This document shows, one piece after another, positions 55,401 through 63,427 of a DNA stretch of 64,000 nt. The notes beneath the pieces were generated by a model. It was not told the origin of the DNA. It saw only the letters and a program-made list of their open reading frames with translations, and did not search any database. Source of the stretch: Candidatus Scybalocola faecavium (lineage in GTDB: Bacteria; Bacillota; Clostridia; Lachnospirales; Lachnospiraceae); assembly GCA_018713145.1 (NCBI GenBank), contig DVFP01000015.1:1-64000 (forward strand). Reading direction: 5' to 3'. Numbering within the stretch: position 1 is the first letter of the stretch; every line of letters begins with the position of its first letter. The translations under genes and the position numbers were made by a program.

Positions 55401-56300
55401 TCAATCTCCGTGATCCATCTTCATATGCTCTGCCAATAATTCCAAAAACAGCTTCATCTGAGGCGTCACAAATTTATTCCGATGATATACAAGCTGGCTC
55501 CACATGGTAATTTCCTCACATTCTGTATGTAAGACTGCCAGATCCCCATTTTTTATATGATCCCGGACAACATATTCCGGGAGAAAGGAAATCCCTTTAT
55601 TTTTTAGTAAAAAACGAGTAATCACATCTGTGTTTCCCACTTCCCAAACCGGATGAAGCTCAATTCCTTTTTCTGCCAGAGACTGCTCCATGGCATAACG
55701 GTAGCTGATGCCTTTTTCCGTAAGATAAAGAGGTTCTCTAAGCAAACGGTCAATCGAGACCTCCTTTTCCCCGGCCAGCGGCGACCGGGAAGAAGAAACA
55801 AAAAATATCTTTTCCGGCTGTTCTGACACTTTGATCCATTCCGGGAAATAATATTTTTTGTCAAGAAAATATAAAATATCAATATCATTTTGGCGGAGCA
55901 TTTGAAACAGGTCCGGCACTAACGCAGTATGAGTGCTGATCTCCACATGAGGACATCTATGGTTAAACTCCATGATCACATGGGGCAAAATACTGATCAC
56001 AAAGGATTCACAAGTACCAATGCGCAGTTTTCCTGCGATTTTCTCCGGCTCCCGGACAGTGCTTTCCGCCTTTCGTATTGAATCCAGGATTTCCAGCGCA
56101 TAGGGCAATAACCGCTCTCCTGCCTGTGTTAACCGAGCCTGCTTGCCGATCCTTTCAAATAAAGGCACCTTAAGTTCATTTTCAAGCTGTTTGATCTGCA
56201 TCGTCACTGCCGATTGGGAATATCCTAACTGTTCTGCTGTTTTTGAAAAATTTTGCACCTCTGCAATACGCACAAAGGTGATCAGATTTCTTATTTCCAT
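55401..56300 (-). CDS. LysR family transcriptional regulator
   Basis: A 299-residue LTTR. The N-terminal winged helix is clear (IRNLITFVRIAEVQNFSKTA, LGYSQSAVTMQIKQLENEL, LFERIGKQARLTQAGE), followed by a periplasmic-binding-protein-like effector domain. It is divergent from the amino acid decarboxylase gene with a short gap, and lies 43 bases from the start of the dehydratase-like gene on its own strand. LTTRs usually control a divergent neighbour, so the decarboxylase is the likelier target. The imperfect dyad TTCAT-N7-ATGAA at 56344-56360 is a possible operator. Confidence 0.93.
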   Translation of the reverse strand: MEIRNLITFVRIAEVQNFSKTAEQLGYSQSAVTMQIKQLENELKVPLFERIGKQARLTQAGERLLPYALEILDSIRKAESTVREPEKIAGKLRIGTCESFVISILPHVIMEFNHRCPHVEISTHTALVPDLFQMLRQNDIDILYFLDKKYYFPEWIKVSEQPEKIFFVSSSRSPLAGEKEVSIDRLLREPLYLTEKGISYRYAMEQSLAEKGIELHPVWEVGNTDVITRFLLKNKGISFLPEYVVRDHIKNGDLAVLHTECEEITMWSQLVYHRNKFVTPQMKLFLELLAEHMKMDHGD

Positions 56301-56421
56301 AACTGTGTTATTTTAACTCTCATATTCAAAAATTTTGAACGCTTTCATAAAATCCATGAATTTCACAACCAACGATTTTTATGGTAGCATTGTTGCCAGA
56401 GAAAGTCAAGGAGGCTATACA

Positions 56422-57858
56422 ATGAACACAAAAGGGCAAAACAAACAGATTGGTGCTTTGATGAAAGATTTTGTATCATCCACCATTGATTTTTATAACC
56501 ATATGGACAGTTATCCCGTATGTCCGCCGGTCAATATAGAAAATATTCACCTGCTGGAAGCACAGCCGATCCCTCATAAAGGCCGTCCCCTCCAGGACGT
56601 CTATACAGAAATGCTTAGTAAGATCTACTCTTCTACTCTTTTAGGGCAGCACCCCCGCAGCTTTGCATGTGTTCCCTCTACTGAATCCCTTCTTTCATGG
56701 ATGGGAGATACTATGACCAACGCCTGGAACCCTCATGCCAGCTGCACTGTAAATGCTCCTGCAGCGGATCTTATTGAAAAAAAGCTGATCCGCTGGATGT
56801 GCGATCTTGCCGGATACCCAAAGGAAAGCGGCGGTCTTTTTGTTTCCGGCGGATCTATAGCAAATCTTACAGCTTTAACTGCAGCAAGAGACGCCAAATT
56901 AACTCATAATGAATACAGCCGGGGTGTGGCGTATGTTTCTGACCAGACACATTCTTCCGTTGCCAAGGGTCTGCATATTATCGGTTTTTCCAGGGATCAG
57001 ATTCGAGTGATTCCTTCAGATGCTTCATTTGCCATGGATATTTCTGCCTTGAAAGCCGCCATCATCCAGGATATAAACGCTCACAAAATACCATTTGCCG
57101 TAATTGCCTCAGCCGGCACCACTAACACCGGCACTGTAGATCCGCTGCCCCAGATTTCCCACATTTGCCGGAAATATCATCTGTGGATGCATGTGGACGG
57201 TGCTTTTGGCGCTTCGGCACTGGTATCAAAGCAGTGCAGGAAAAATTTATCCGGGATCCATCTTTCTGACAGTTTAAGCTGGGATGCTCATAAATGGCTC
57301 CTCCAAACCTATGGATGCAGCGTTGTCCTGGTCCGTGACAAGTTAAGTCTGGCTCACAGCTTTTCTGCCCATCCGGAATACTTAAAAGATGCTCAATCCT
57401 CTGATGACAGCATCGAATTTTGGGATCTCGGTCCGGAACTGACGCGCCCCGCACGAAGTTTAAAGCTGTGGCTCACTCTGCAGGTTATGGGAACAGACGC
57501 CATGGGAAAAATCATTGATCATGGCTGTGCCCTTGCTCAGCTTGCCCAAAATCTCATCCAACAATCTTCCGAGTGGGAAGTTGTCTCTCCCGCCCAGCTG
57601 GGGATCGTTAATTTCCGCTATATTTCCCACGGAAATCTGTCCGGTCGGAAACTGGACCGGATCAATCAAAATATTGCAAGGGAAATCACTCAAAGCGGAT
57701 TTGCCCAGATCTTTACCACAGAGCTTTGCGGAAAAAAAGTTTTGCGCATGTGTACCATTCATCCGGAGACAACAGAACAGGATATTTATGATACTATCCG
57801 ATTTTTAAAGAACACAGCCGCTGTAAAAGAATCCTCTCTAACCGCCCGGACAGCTTAA
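56422..57858 (+). CDS. PLP-dependent aromatic amino acid decarboxylase
   Basis: A 478-residue group II decarboxylase. The PLP lysine is in SLSWDAHKWLLQTYG, the aspartate that binds the pyridine nitrogen in MHVDGAFGAS, and the cofactor region in FVSGGSIANLTALTAARD and DQTHSSVAKGL. Many stretches agree, from memory, with the Ruminococcus gnavus tryptophan decarboxylase (QTHSSVAKGL, AGTTNTG, SWDAHKW, NPEYLKD-like HPEYLKD, ELTRPARxLKLWLTLQV), so tryptamine or phenethylamine formation is the best guess. ATG 56422 has an AAGGAGG site; the open frame extends upstream to 56335 without one. It is divergent from a LysR regulator. Confidence 0.88.
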   Translation: MNTKGQNKQIGALMKDFVSSTIDFYNHMDSYPVCPPVNIENIHLLEAQPIPHKGRPLQDVYTEMLSKIYSSTLLGQHPRSFACVPSTESLLSWMGDTMTNAWNPHASCTVNAPAADLIEKKLIRWMCDLAGYPKESGGLFVSGGSIANLTALTAARDAKLTHNEYSRGVAYVSDQTHSSVAKGLHIIGFSRDQIRVIPSDASFAMDISALKAAIIQDINAHKIPFAVIASAGTTNTGTVDPLPQISHICRKYHLWMHVDGAFGASALVSKQCRKNLSGIHLSDSLSWDAHKWLLQTYGCSVVLVRDKLSLAHSFSAHPEYLKDAQSSDDSIEFWDLGPELTRPARSLKLWLTLQVMGTDAMGKIIDHGCALAQLAQNLIQQSSEWEVVSPAQLGIVNFRYISHGNLSGRKLDRINQNIAREITQSGFAQIFTTELCGKKVLRMCTIHPETTEQDIYDTIRFLKNTAAVKESSLTARTA

Positions 57859-57930
57859 CAGCTGCAATCGTCTGTTCCTGTTCCTCTGTAAACAGCAATC
57901 CCGGTAAGTTATGCTTCCAGGACTTCCAGA

Positions 57931-57959
57931 TGGACATTGCCCCCTGGCTATGATATACT
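57931..57959 (+). promoter_or_regulatory. Promoter of the coiled-coil protein gene
   Basis: -35 TGGACA (57931-57936), 17-bp spacer, -10 TATACT (57954-57959). Confidence 0.65.
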
Positions 57960-58011
57960 AATGGTGTTTACTAAAAACATAACATTCCAGTAATTAAAAA
58001 GGGGGAATCTC

Positions 58012-58398
58012 ATGAGTGAAAACGATTTGTTGGCAGCAATAGCCAACATTGTGCAGGCACAGGTGGCGCCGATTCACCAGAAACTGGCGGAGATGGATCA
58101 GAGGTTTGATGTCATCGACCAGAGACTGGCGGAGATGGATCACAAGTTTGATGTCATCGAGCAAAAATTTGCGAAAATGGAACAGCAGATCAATACTTTA
58201 AGCCAGCAAGTAACATCCATTCAGCTTACCATTGAAAACAACATAATTCCAAGGCTTCAGACGATCGAATCATGTTATCTGGATACTTTTAAGCGCTATC
58301 AAAAGGGCGTTGACCAGATCGATGACATGCAGTCAGACATTGACACACTGAAAAAAACAGTCAAAAGCCACAGCGAAAAATTGGAAAAAACAGCATAG
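58012..58398 (+). CDS. Coiled-coil protein with internal repeat
   Basis: A 128-residue, almost entirely helical soluble protein. It carries tandem copies of a unit containing LAEMDQRFDVIDQ and LAEMDHKFDVIEQ, visible also as a 42-bp DNA repeat at about 58086-58169. The heptad spacing predicts a long coiled coil that probably forms oligomers. There is no signal peptide or membrane helix. The family is not identified. AAGGGGG precedes the ATG, and a terminator-like hairpin lies about 100 bases downstream. Confidence 0.85.
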   Translation: MSENDLLAAIANIVQAQVAPIHQKLAEMDQRFDVIDQRLAEMDHKFDVIEQKFAKMEQQINTLSQQVTSIQLTIENNIIPRLQTIESCYLDTFKRYQKGVDQIDDMQSDIDTLKKTVKSHSEKLEKTA

Positions 58399-58499
58399 TA
58401 TCCAGGTACATAAGTCATACTTCACATCACAAATAATACAAAAGAGAAACTCCCTTTATCTGTTTATCATGTCTTTAAACTGGGTTGTAATAATATAGC

Positions 58500-58530
58500 A
58501 GGGACGGCGCAGAAAAACTATGCCGTCCCT
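58500..58530. terminator. Hairpin between convergent genes
   Basis: AGGGACGGC pairs with GCCGTCCCT around a 13-base loop. Confidence 0.65.
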
Positions 58531-58549
58531 GTTAATATTATACCCTATT

Positions 58550-59041
58550 TTATACATACTCCTTTTCTCCGCTTTTATAAATCTGGAACAATGTACTCCC
58601 AAACCCGTATAAGATCAAAAATGAACCAATGGTCAGCATTTTCTGCACAGAGGCTTCCTCCGGTGTGGCCATAGAAACACAGCCGGTAAAAAATAAAAGC
58701 ACTGCTATAAGGAACATTCCGTATTTTTTTATCCTGCATCGCTCTTCCCGGAGGACCCTTTTCATCAAATACACCGCTGCTGCCAAAAACAAGATTCTGA
58801 TAAGCATGCTTCCGGACACAAGCAGGACACTGTGGTGGGTTGCCAAAAACACCATGACCACCATAAAAATCATATAAACCAAAAGCTTCTGTTTTTTCCG
58901 CTTTATATCCCAAGTATTTTCCATTCCTGTGTCTAAAAGCTTTTTTCCGCTCCAAACCAGCCCCAGGATAGCAACAACCGCGCCAATACTTTGAACAGCA
59001 AATTCAGGCGCCAGTAAAAAGACATAAGCCGGCGATCCCAT
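58550..59041 (-). CDS. Membrane protein of unknown function, start possibly lost
   Basis: Up to 163 residues with about five hydrophobic helices (APEFAVQSIGAVVAILGLVW, LLVYMIFMVVMVFLATHH, LIRILFLAAAVYLM, MFLIAVLLFFTGC and a last one). The candidate start at 59041 is preceded directly by a stop codon and has no ribosome site. It lies two bases from the first codon of a truncated MFS gene on the other strand, so there is no room for promoters. The true N terminus may have been removed by the same deletion. No family is recognised. Confidence 0.6.
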   Translation of the reverse strand: MGSPAYVFLLAPEFAVQSIGAVVAILGLVWSGKKLLDTGMENTWDIKRKKQKLLVYMIFMVVMVFLATHHSVLLVSGSMLIRILFLAAAVYLMKRVLREERCRIKKYGMFLIAVLLFFTGCVSMATPEEASVQKMLTIGSFLILYGFGSTLFQIYKSGEKEYV

Positions 59042-59043
59042 TT

Positions 59044-59598
59044 ATGCTGAACATGATATTTATTATGATCCCCTTTGGCGCCGTTATCGCTTATTCATCC
59101 ATTTTCGCCCAGGAAAAAGGGCTTTCTGCATTAACACCGTTTTTCTACATTTTCCTTGTGGCCGGAATGTTAATATCAAAATTCTCCACACAGAAAATGA
59201 TCGACGCGGGACGCCACGCTATCCTTGTAGTATTCAGCCTTGTTGGTTTGTTTTTCACCATGGCCAGTTATCTGTTCCTGGAAACAGGGATCCATTTATT
59301 TATCGCCGGATTTCTCCTGGGTATCGGTTACGGAATCCTTCAGCCTTTATTCCGGTCCTTTGTTACCGGAACAACACCAGCGCCGAAACGCGGCGCCGCA
59401 AACACTACATATCTGCTGTCCTATGATATTGGTATCGGCTCCCTTCTCATGGGAATGTTCCAGGAGAGCATCGGCCTTTCCGCCGGATTTACCATTACAT
59501 GCGTAACCTATGTGATCGGCGGACTGATTTACGCTTTATATGTGGATAAATACTACTCAAGACTTGTATTAAATCTTAAAAAAGAAAATCTTATGTAG
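59044..59598 (+). pseudogene. C-terminal half of an MFS transporter
   Basis: The 184 codons correspond to helices 7-12 of a major facilitator transporter: PFGAVIAYSSIFAQEKGLS, FLVAGMLISKFSTQKMIDAG and GFLLGIGYGILQPLFRSFV. A typical MFS has about 400 residues. Homology-like sequence runs on upstream of the ATG in the same frame for a short distance and then meets a stop at 58969. The N-terminal six helices, the promoter and the ribosome site are missing, so it is a remnant. It is followed by the ribosome site of another broken gene. Confidence 0.82.
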
Positions 59599-59610
59599 GA
59601 GGAAAAGCTC

Positions 59611-59849
59611 ATGAGCAAAATATCCTGCGCATCCAGGAGCGCAGAAATACAGACCGTGACCATGCTATTGAACTGATCAAAAAAACAGATAAGGACCGGG
59701 CCGGCTATCACAATTACTACACCAACACCAAATGGAGAAGAGCGGAAAACTACGACCTGTGCCTTTCCAGCAGCCTGTGCGGTACAGAAAAGACCGCTGA
59801 TCTTCTGGAACAGCTAGTCAGGGCATCAATAGATTTTCATAAAGCTTAA
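59611..59849 (+). pseudogene. Cytidylate-kinase-like gene with internal deletion
   Basis: An intact AGGAGG site and ATG (59611) remain, but after two or three codons the frame is broken. From 59616 another frame reads LRIQERRNTDRDHAIELIKK, then DRAGYHNYYTNTKWRRAENY and DLCLSSSLCGTEKTADLL, to a TAA at 59849. This is the C-terminal end of the cytidylate kinase-like (Cytidylate_kin2) family, with its conserved R-x-x-Y-x-x-Y-T...NYDL pattern. The P-loop part is gone. The end overlaps the convergent macrodomain gene by about 30 bases. Confidence 0.78.
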
Positions 59850-60600
59850 GATCCACGTCCTTAAATACATCAAAGATCACCCGGATCGGGGGCATTTTCT
59901 CATCCAAAAAACTTTTCACCGTTTCAACAGCGATCCTTGCTGCCTGGTCATTAGGGAAATGAAACTCTCCCGTGGAGATACAGCAAAAAGCAATGCTTTT
60001 ACAGCCATTCTCCACAGCCAGCGCAAGACAGGAACGATAGCATGATGCCAGAAGCTCCCGGTCCTTTTTTGTTACATGGCCATAAATAATAGGCCCCACT
60101 GTATGAAGGATATATTTGCTGGGAAGATTAAACGCCGGAGTGATCTTAGCCCTTCCCGCAGGCTCCTCATACCCTTGTTTATTCATGATCTTATCACATA
60201 AAAGCCGAAGCTGGATACCGCTTCTGGAATGGATCATATTATCAATACAGGAGTGAAGGGGATGAAAACAGCCCCTTAAAGCGCTGTTGGCCGCATTTAC
60301 AATGGCATCCACCTTCAAAGTGGTAATATCGCCCTGCCACACAGCGATCCTTTCATCGGCCCCAGCGGGAGCCAGCTTTTCACTGTCAACAACGCCTCTC
60401 ATATCCCTCTCTTTCTGCAAATATTCATCCTGCACCTTTAAGAAATTCTCAGAAACAGGTTTGGGCATACGCACATTCATCAGGCTTCGCAGCAGGTCCT
60501 CCTGCCCTTTTTTATCCTCTGGGATATGGATATTTTTATATTCCGGTTCTTCTGCCAGCAGCTCCCGGATCAGAAAAACTCTTTGTTCATCATGAGTCAT
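59818..60600 (-). CDS. Zinc-type macrodomain protein-ADP-ribose hydrolase
   Basis: A 260-residue protein predicted to remove ADP-ribose from modified proteins. The first 75 residues are a helical leader; the macrodomain starts at ITTLKVDAIVNAANSALRGC. The metal-ligand loop GCFHPLHSCIDNMIHSRSG, with Cys, His and Cys, defines the Zn-macro group known from Staphylococcus and Streptococcus. Ligand-binding loops include HTVGPIIYG and CCISTGEFHFP. In those genera the gene sits with a SirTM ADP-ribosyltransferase and lipoylation genes; here it is alone. AAAGGAGAG precedes the ATG. A strong promoter with a dyad lies upstream. Confidence 0.93.
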   Translation of the reverse strand: MTHDEQRVFLIRELLAEEPEYKNIHIPEDKKGQEDLLRSLMNVRMPKPVSENFLKVQDEYLQKERDMRGVVDSEKLAPAGADERIAVWQGDITTLKVDAIVNAANSALRGCFHPLHSCIDNMIHSRSGIQLRLLCDKIMNKQGYEEPAGRAKITPAFNLPSKYILHTVGPIIYGHVTKKDRELLASCYRSCLALAVENGCKSIAFCCISTGEFHFPNDQAARIAVETVKSFLDEKMPPIRVIFDVFKDVDLKLYENLLMP

Positions 60601-60722
60601 TGCGCTTCTCTCCTTTCGATTTGTCAGTAACCGTTCAGACTTCCGGACGGCTGCGTTTATTCATATTTTTAAAGTTACATTACTTGTTCTCCATTGTAAC
60701 TATTTTTGTTACATCCATTTAT

Positions 60723-60761
60723 AAAATAACACACCCCTCTCCTTGTGTCAAGAGGGGTGTG
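60723..60761 (-). promoter_or_regulatory. Macrodomain gene promoter with overlapping dyad
   Basis: Minus-strand -35 TTGACA (60746-60751), 17-bp spacer, -10 TATTTT (60723-60728). The perfect dyad CACACCCCTCT / AGAGGGGTGTG (60730-60740 and 60751-60761) covers the -35 and most of the spacer. It may be a repressor or activator site, or the terminator of the upstream MATE gene, or both. Confidence 0.65.
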
Positions 60762-60841
60762 AAAGGTTTCCACGCTCATCCGCCGGGCATCTTCTTTTTC
60801 CTGAAGTTCTAAAATTTTATAAAAATGTTCCTTCATCATGC

Positions 60842-62218
60842 TCACGCTGCATTGTAGATCCCCGCAGCTTTCATTTCCCGAATACTCTTTCTTCTTACAA
60901 AATAGAAACAGATCACCTGCATGACAATGGTAAAGATCCAAGATCCGGGATAGGAAATAAACAGGAAGTATAAGGACCGGTTATGTGGGAAAAATGCGTA
61001 GATCCACAGGATCCGCGTGCCCACTGTACCAATGATGGACAGGATCATGGGAACACCGGAATGGCCCATACCCCGCATAGAGCCGGGAAACAGATCCATG
61101 ATCCCGCATAAAAAATAGGGCACTGTCGTAATGGATAAGATTTCAAGGCCGCACTGGATCACTTCCGGGTCTGTAGTATAAATCGTCAGGATCTGGGAAC
61201 CAAACACGTAAGCCCCAACACCCAGGACAACAGAAACTCCTACAGTCAATATCCCACAGTCTAAAAGGACCCGGTCAATACGCTTCTGCTTACCAACACT
61301 GTAGTTCTGGCTTGTAAAGCTCATGCAGGCCTGAGTCACTGCATTCACAGACACATATAAAAATCCAAGGATATTATTGGCTGCCGTATATCCGGCCATG
61401 GCAGTGGACCCAAAAGAGTTTACCGAGGACTGGAGCAGAGCGTTGGAAAAATTAATGACCGTACTCTGAATACCTGCCGGGATACCTACCTGGAAGATCC
61501 ATTTCAGATAGCTCCAACGAATCTTAAGTTTTGAAAATCTCAGCTGATAGCTTCCCTCAGTTTTATGAAGGCACCGCAGAACAAGAATACTTGAGATCAT
61601 CTGAGATGCTACAGTTCCGATAGCCACACCGGCCACCCCGAGAGGAATGACAATGACCAGCAACAGGTCCAAGACCACATTGGCCATACCGGCCACAGCA
61701 AGGAAGATCAGGGGACGTTTCGTATCGCCTACAGCTCTTAAAATCGCTGCGCCGTAATTATAAAGCATAAAAAATGGCATTCCTAAAAAGTAAATGCGCA
61801 TATAAACCGCAGACAGGTCGATCACATCTGCCGGGGTGTCCATAAGGGCCAAGGCTCCCCGGGAAATCCCCACTCCTACAAGCGCCATTACAATACCGCT
61901 GATAATCGCAAAGGCAATGGCTGTATGTACGGCTTCTGACATTTCCTTATCGCGGCCCGCTGCATAATATCTGGCGGAAAGGACATTTGCCCCCAGGGAA
62001 ATGCCAATAAACAGATTGGTAAAAATATTGATCAGGGCCGTGGTGGAGCCTACTGCCGCCAGGGCCTGGCTGCCGGAAAAACGTCCCACCACGATAATGT
62101 CCACCGCGTTAAACATCAGCTGCAAAATACTTGAAAGCATCAGCGGCAGCGCAAATGAAATCAACTTATCCATAATCGAGCCATTACACATATCGATTTC
62201 ATATTTATTCTTTTTCAA
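60842..62218 (-). CDS. MATE family efflux transporter (DinF/NorM-like)
   Basis: A 458-residue multidrug or metabolite exporter with about twelve helices. The start KKNKYEIDMCNGSIMDKLIS, then NAVDIIVVGRFSGSQALAAVGS and GISLGANVLSARYYAAG, matches the transporter at 50610 almost segment by segment, so the two are recent paralogues or a family expansion. A TTG at 62218 is the best start, with GGAGG eight bases upstream; a GTG at 62233 lies inside that site. A short frame of about 54 codons begins just after the stop, but it has no ribosome site and runs into the macrodomain promoter. Confidence 0.92.
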   Translation of the reverse strand: MKKNKYEIDMCNGSIMDKLISFALPLMLSSILQLMFNAVDIIVVGRFSGSQALAAVGSTTALINIFTNLFIGISLGANVLSARYYAAGRDKEMSEAVHTAIAFAIISGIVMALVGVGISRGALALMDTPADVIDLSAVYMRIYFLGMPFFMLYNYGAAILRAVGDTKRPLIFLAVAGMANVVLDLLLVIVIPLGVAGVAIGTVASQMISSILVLRCLHKTEGSYQLRFSKLKIRWSYLKWIFQVGIPAGIQSTVINFSNALLQSSVNSFGSTAMAGYTAANNILGFLYVSVNAVTQACMSFTSQNYSVGKQKRIDRVLLDCGILTVGVSVVLGVGAYVFGSQILTIYTTDPEVIQCGLEILSITTVPYFLCGIMDLFPGSMRGMGHSGVPMILSIIGTVGTRILWIYAFFPHNRSLYFLFISYPGSWIFTIVMQVICFYFVRRKSIREMKAAGIYNAA

Positions 62219-62303
62219 CTCAGATTCCTCCACTCATTTTAGTCATTAATCACAGATGTTTTTTTTTCAGTATGGATCATCTATGAACACCTCCTTACTC
62301 ACT

Positions 62304-63278
62304 TTACTCATACAATACCTTCATCTGTTCATCGGCAATTTTCAGCCCTTGAACACATTGATTATTTTCCCGCTGAGGCTTACAGATGTAAAAATCTTTC
62401 CCATCCTCATCCGTCAGGATCATATTATAATCCCTGACAGAAGCATCATCAGTATCCGTATACGAAACTGCCGTAATATCCCCCTTAAAGCCCACAGAGT
62501 CCAGGATTTCCATAAGCCTTTCACAGCTTCCGGGATCAGCGGCTTCATAAAATTCTTCCTGCAAATAGACAATACTGTATCCTGTATATCCTTTTCCTTC
62601 ATAGGTGACACTTCTGGCAGGCGGATCAGCTTCTATATAAAAGACGCCATCCTTATCAAGATAGTCCTCATATTTCGAGCCTTCCGGTCCATCCTTATCA
62701 TAAGACACACTAACGGGAAGTATAACGATACGGTGCAGGCCTATATTCGCCCGGGTCTTTTGCCAGTCATCTGATGAACTATCTTCTGTAATGTAATAAA
62801 GATACATTTCATAAATATCCATATCCGTATAAACTGCCACCTTATACCCCTGTGCTGTTACTCCTTTACCGCCCCGGTGGCCGCTGCTGCCTGCAGGCCA
62901 GGTTTTATAGGAAACCAATTCTCCCTGGAATACATTTTTCATATTTTCAATAGCAGAGCGAAGCTCTTTTTCGCCGATTTCAGAAACCACGTGGCTGGAA
63001 AACAGTTTTATAATATGATCTGATGCCCCTCTTTCAATATCACTCATAATAATTTGGCTTTTGATCCTGTCAACATCGTCCCGGGCCCCATCCGCATCCT
63101 TTGCAGCAACCTGGTCATCCACAGATCCCTTTAATTCCTCCCAAATCCGATCCTGGGACTGGGTATACGCATACCTTTGATATAGGCTGCAGGAAGAAAA
63201 AAATACTGTCATACTCACTATCATCAAAAGCGTGGAAAATATTTTCAGGAAATTGCCCCATCTTTCATATCTTTTCAT
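62304..63278 (-). CDS. Predicted lipoprotein, possibly DUF5104 type
   Basis: A 324-residue exported protein. The signal peptide has a hydrophobic core (FLKIFSTLLMIVSMTVF) and the lipobox FSSC at about residues 27-30. The mature part begins with a charged helical region (WEELKGSVDDQVAAKDADGA), a segment IIKLFSSHVVSEIGEKELRS that I associate with DUF5104, and a beta-rich second half with SYKTWPAG and YIEADPPARSVTY. The family label is tentative. GGGGAGG precedes the ATG. It lies between leuS and a MATE gene on the same strand. Confidence 0.8.
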   Translation of the reverse strand: MKRYERWGNFLKIFSTLLMIVSMTVFFSSCSLYQRYAYTQSQDRIWEELKGSVDDQVAAKDADGARDDVDRIKSQIIMSDIERGASDHIIKLFSSHVVSEIGEKELRSAIENMKNVFQGELVSYKTWPAGSSGHRGGKGVTAQGYKVAVYTDMDIYEMYLYYITEDSSSDDWQKTRANIGLHRIVILPVSVSYDKDGPEGSKYEDYLDKDGVFYIEADPPARSVTYEGKGYTGYSIVYLQEEFYEAADPGSCERLMEILDSVGFKGDITAVSYTDTDDASVRDYNMILTDEDGKDFYICKPQRENNQCVQGLKIADEQMKVLYE

Positions 63279-63366
63279 AAGCCCTCCCCAATCATTAGAC
63301 CTATAATAAACTCCTGTTCTCCCTTACATTGTATCATATCTCCATGTATTCTTACAGCATTTCACT

Positions 63367-63411
63367 AAAAAATGGCGCAGACAATGTTACCACTATCTGC
63401 ACCATTTTTAT
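63367..63411 (-). terminator. Terminator of leuS
   Basis: An imperfect hairpin AAATGGTGCAGA...TCTGCGCCATTT is followed by a T-run on the minus strand, directly after the leuS stop. Confidence 0.85.
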
Positions 63412-63427
63412 GTGCTCTATATTATGA

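Noticed and set aside
60675..60839. A 54-codon frame directly after the MATE stop (MMKEHFYKILELQEKEDARR...)
   Set aside because: It has no ribosome site, and its second half translates the macrodomain promoter and dyad. It may be a remnant of a regulator but support is too weak.
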